This document shows, piece by piece, positions 63,929 to 64,000 of a DNA stretch of 64,000 nucleotides (positions within the stretch are counted from its first letter, which is position 1; every line of letters begins with the position of its first letter). The notes beneath the pieces are model-generated. The model searched no databases and was not told where the DNA came from. It saw only the letters and a program-made list of their open reading frames with translations. The DNA is taken from assembly GCF_032854445.1 (NCBI RefSeq), contig NC_088306.1, forward strand, positions 2,228,373 through 2,292,372. Reading direction: 5' to 3'. The position numbers and the translations under genes are program-made. The DNA comes from Liolophura sinensis (Eukaryota; Mollusca; Polyplacophora; Chitonida; Chitonidae).

Positions 63929-64000
63929 ATGCACAAGCAGTAGAAAATCACAAACGCCCCGTAGCACATCAGCCTGAACGGAATAAAAGAAATGCAGTGA

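Overview
The window is nuclear DNA from an invertebrate animal. A single gene has 30 exons bounded by GT..AG, and its introns are full of tRNA-derived SINEs, non-LTR retrotransposons and minisatellites. The SINE 3' ends resemble repeats I associate with marine lophotrochozoans (molluscs or brachiopods). That placement is a recollection, not a search result.

Layout. Positions 1-2835 hold a 68-bp satellite array interrupted by a foldback element with a tRNA-like core and by a SINE. Positions 2836-4440 hold one SINE in otherwise featureless sequence. Positions 4440-5850 hold a second 68-bp array and a 35-bp array. From 5851 to 58208 on the + strand runs one gene for a short (no TMD0) ABCC/MRP-type ABC transporter, closest in domain plan to ABCC4. 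I assembled about 3.9 kb of coding sequence, roughly 1,300 residues: TMD1 in exons 3-10, NBD1 in exons 13-17, a linker in exon 18, TMD2 in exons 19-24 and NBD2 in exons 25-30. Exon phases agree across all 29 introns once three single-base indels are allowed for, in exons 2, 3 and 30. Those are either assembly errors or the start of gene decay. The flank from 58.2 to 64 kb has SINEs, a decayed reverse-transcriptase fragment, microsatellites and no recognisable gene.

Most striking observation. Five of the introns carry a minisatellite whose unit is a copy of the adjacent exon-intron junction, that is, the end or start of the exon plus the splice site itself. Donor junctions are amplified after exon 6 (74-bp unit), exon 9 (71 bp) and exon 26 (42 bp). 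Acceptor junctions are amplified before exon 17 (66 bp, about 60 copies) and exon 20 (54 bp). The result is long runs of duplicate or decoy splice sites. Three of the units (66, 54 and 42 bp) are multiples of three, and some copies read open in the frame of the neighbouring exon. The exon 26 array was later split by a nearly full-length, now broken, L1/Tx1-like LINE on the - strand (about 46943-52960). Other introns hold minisatellites with no visible link to an exon (59-bp arrays in introns 12 and 13, a 213-bp higher-order array in intron 1, a 14/28-bp array in intron 20).
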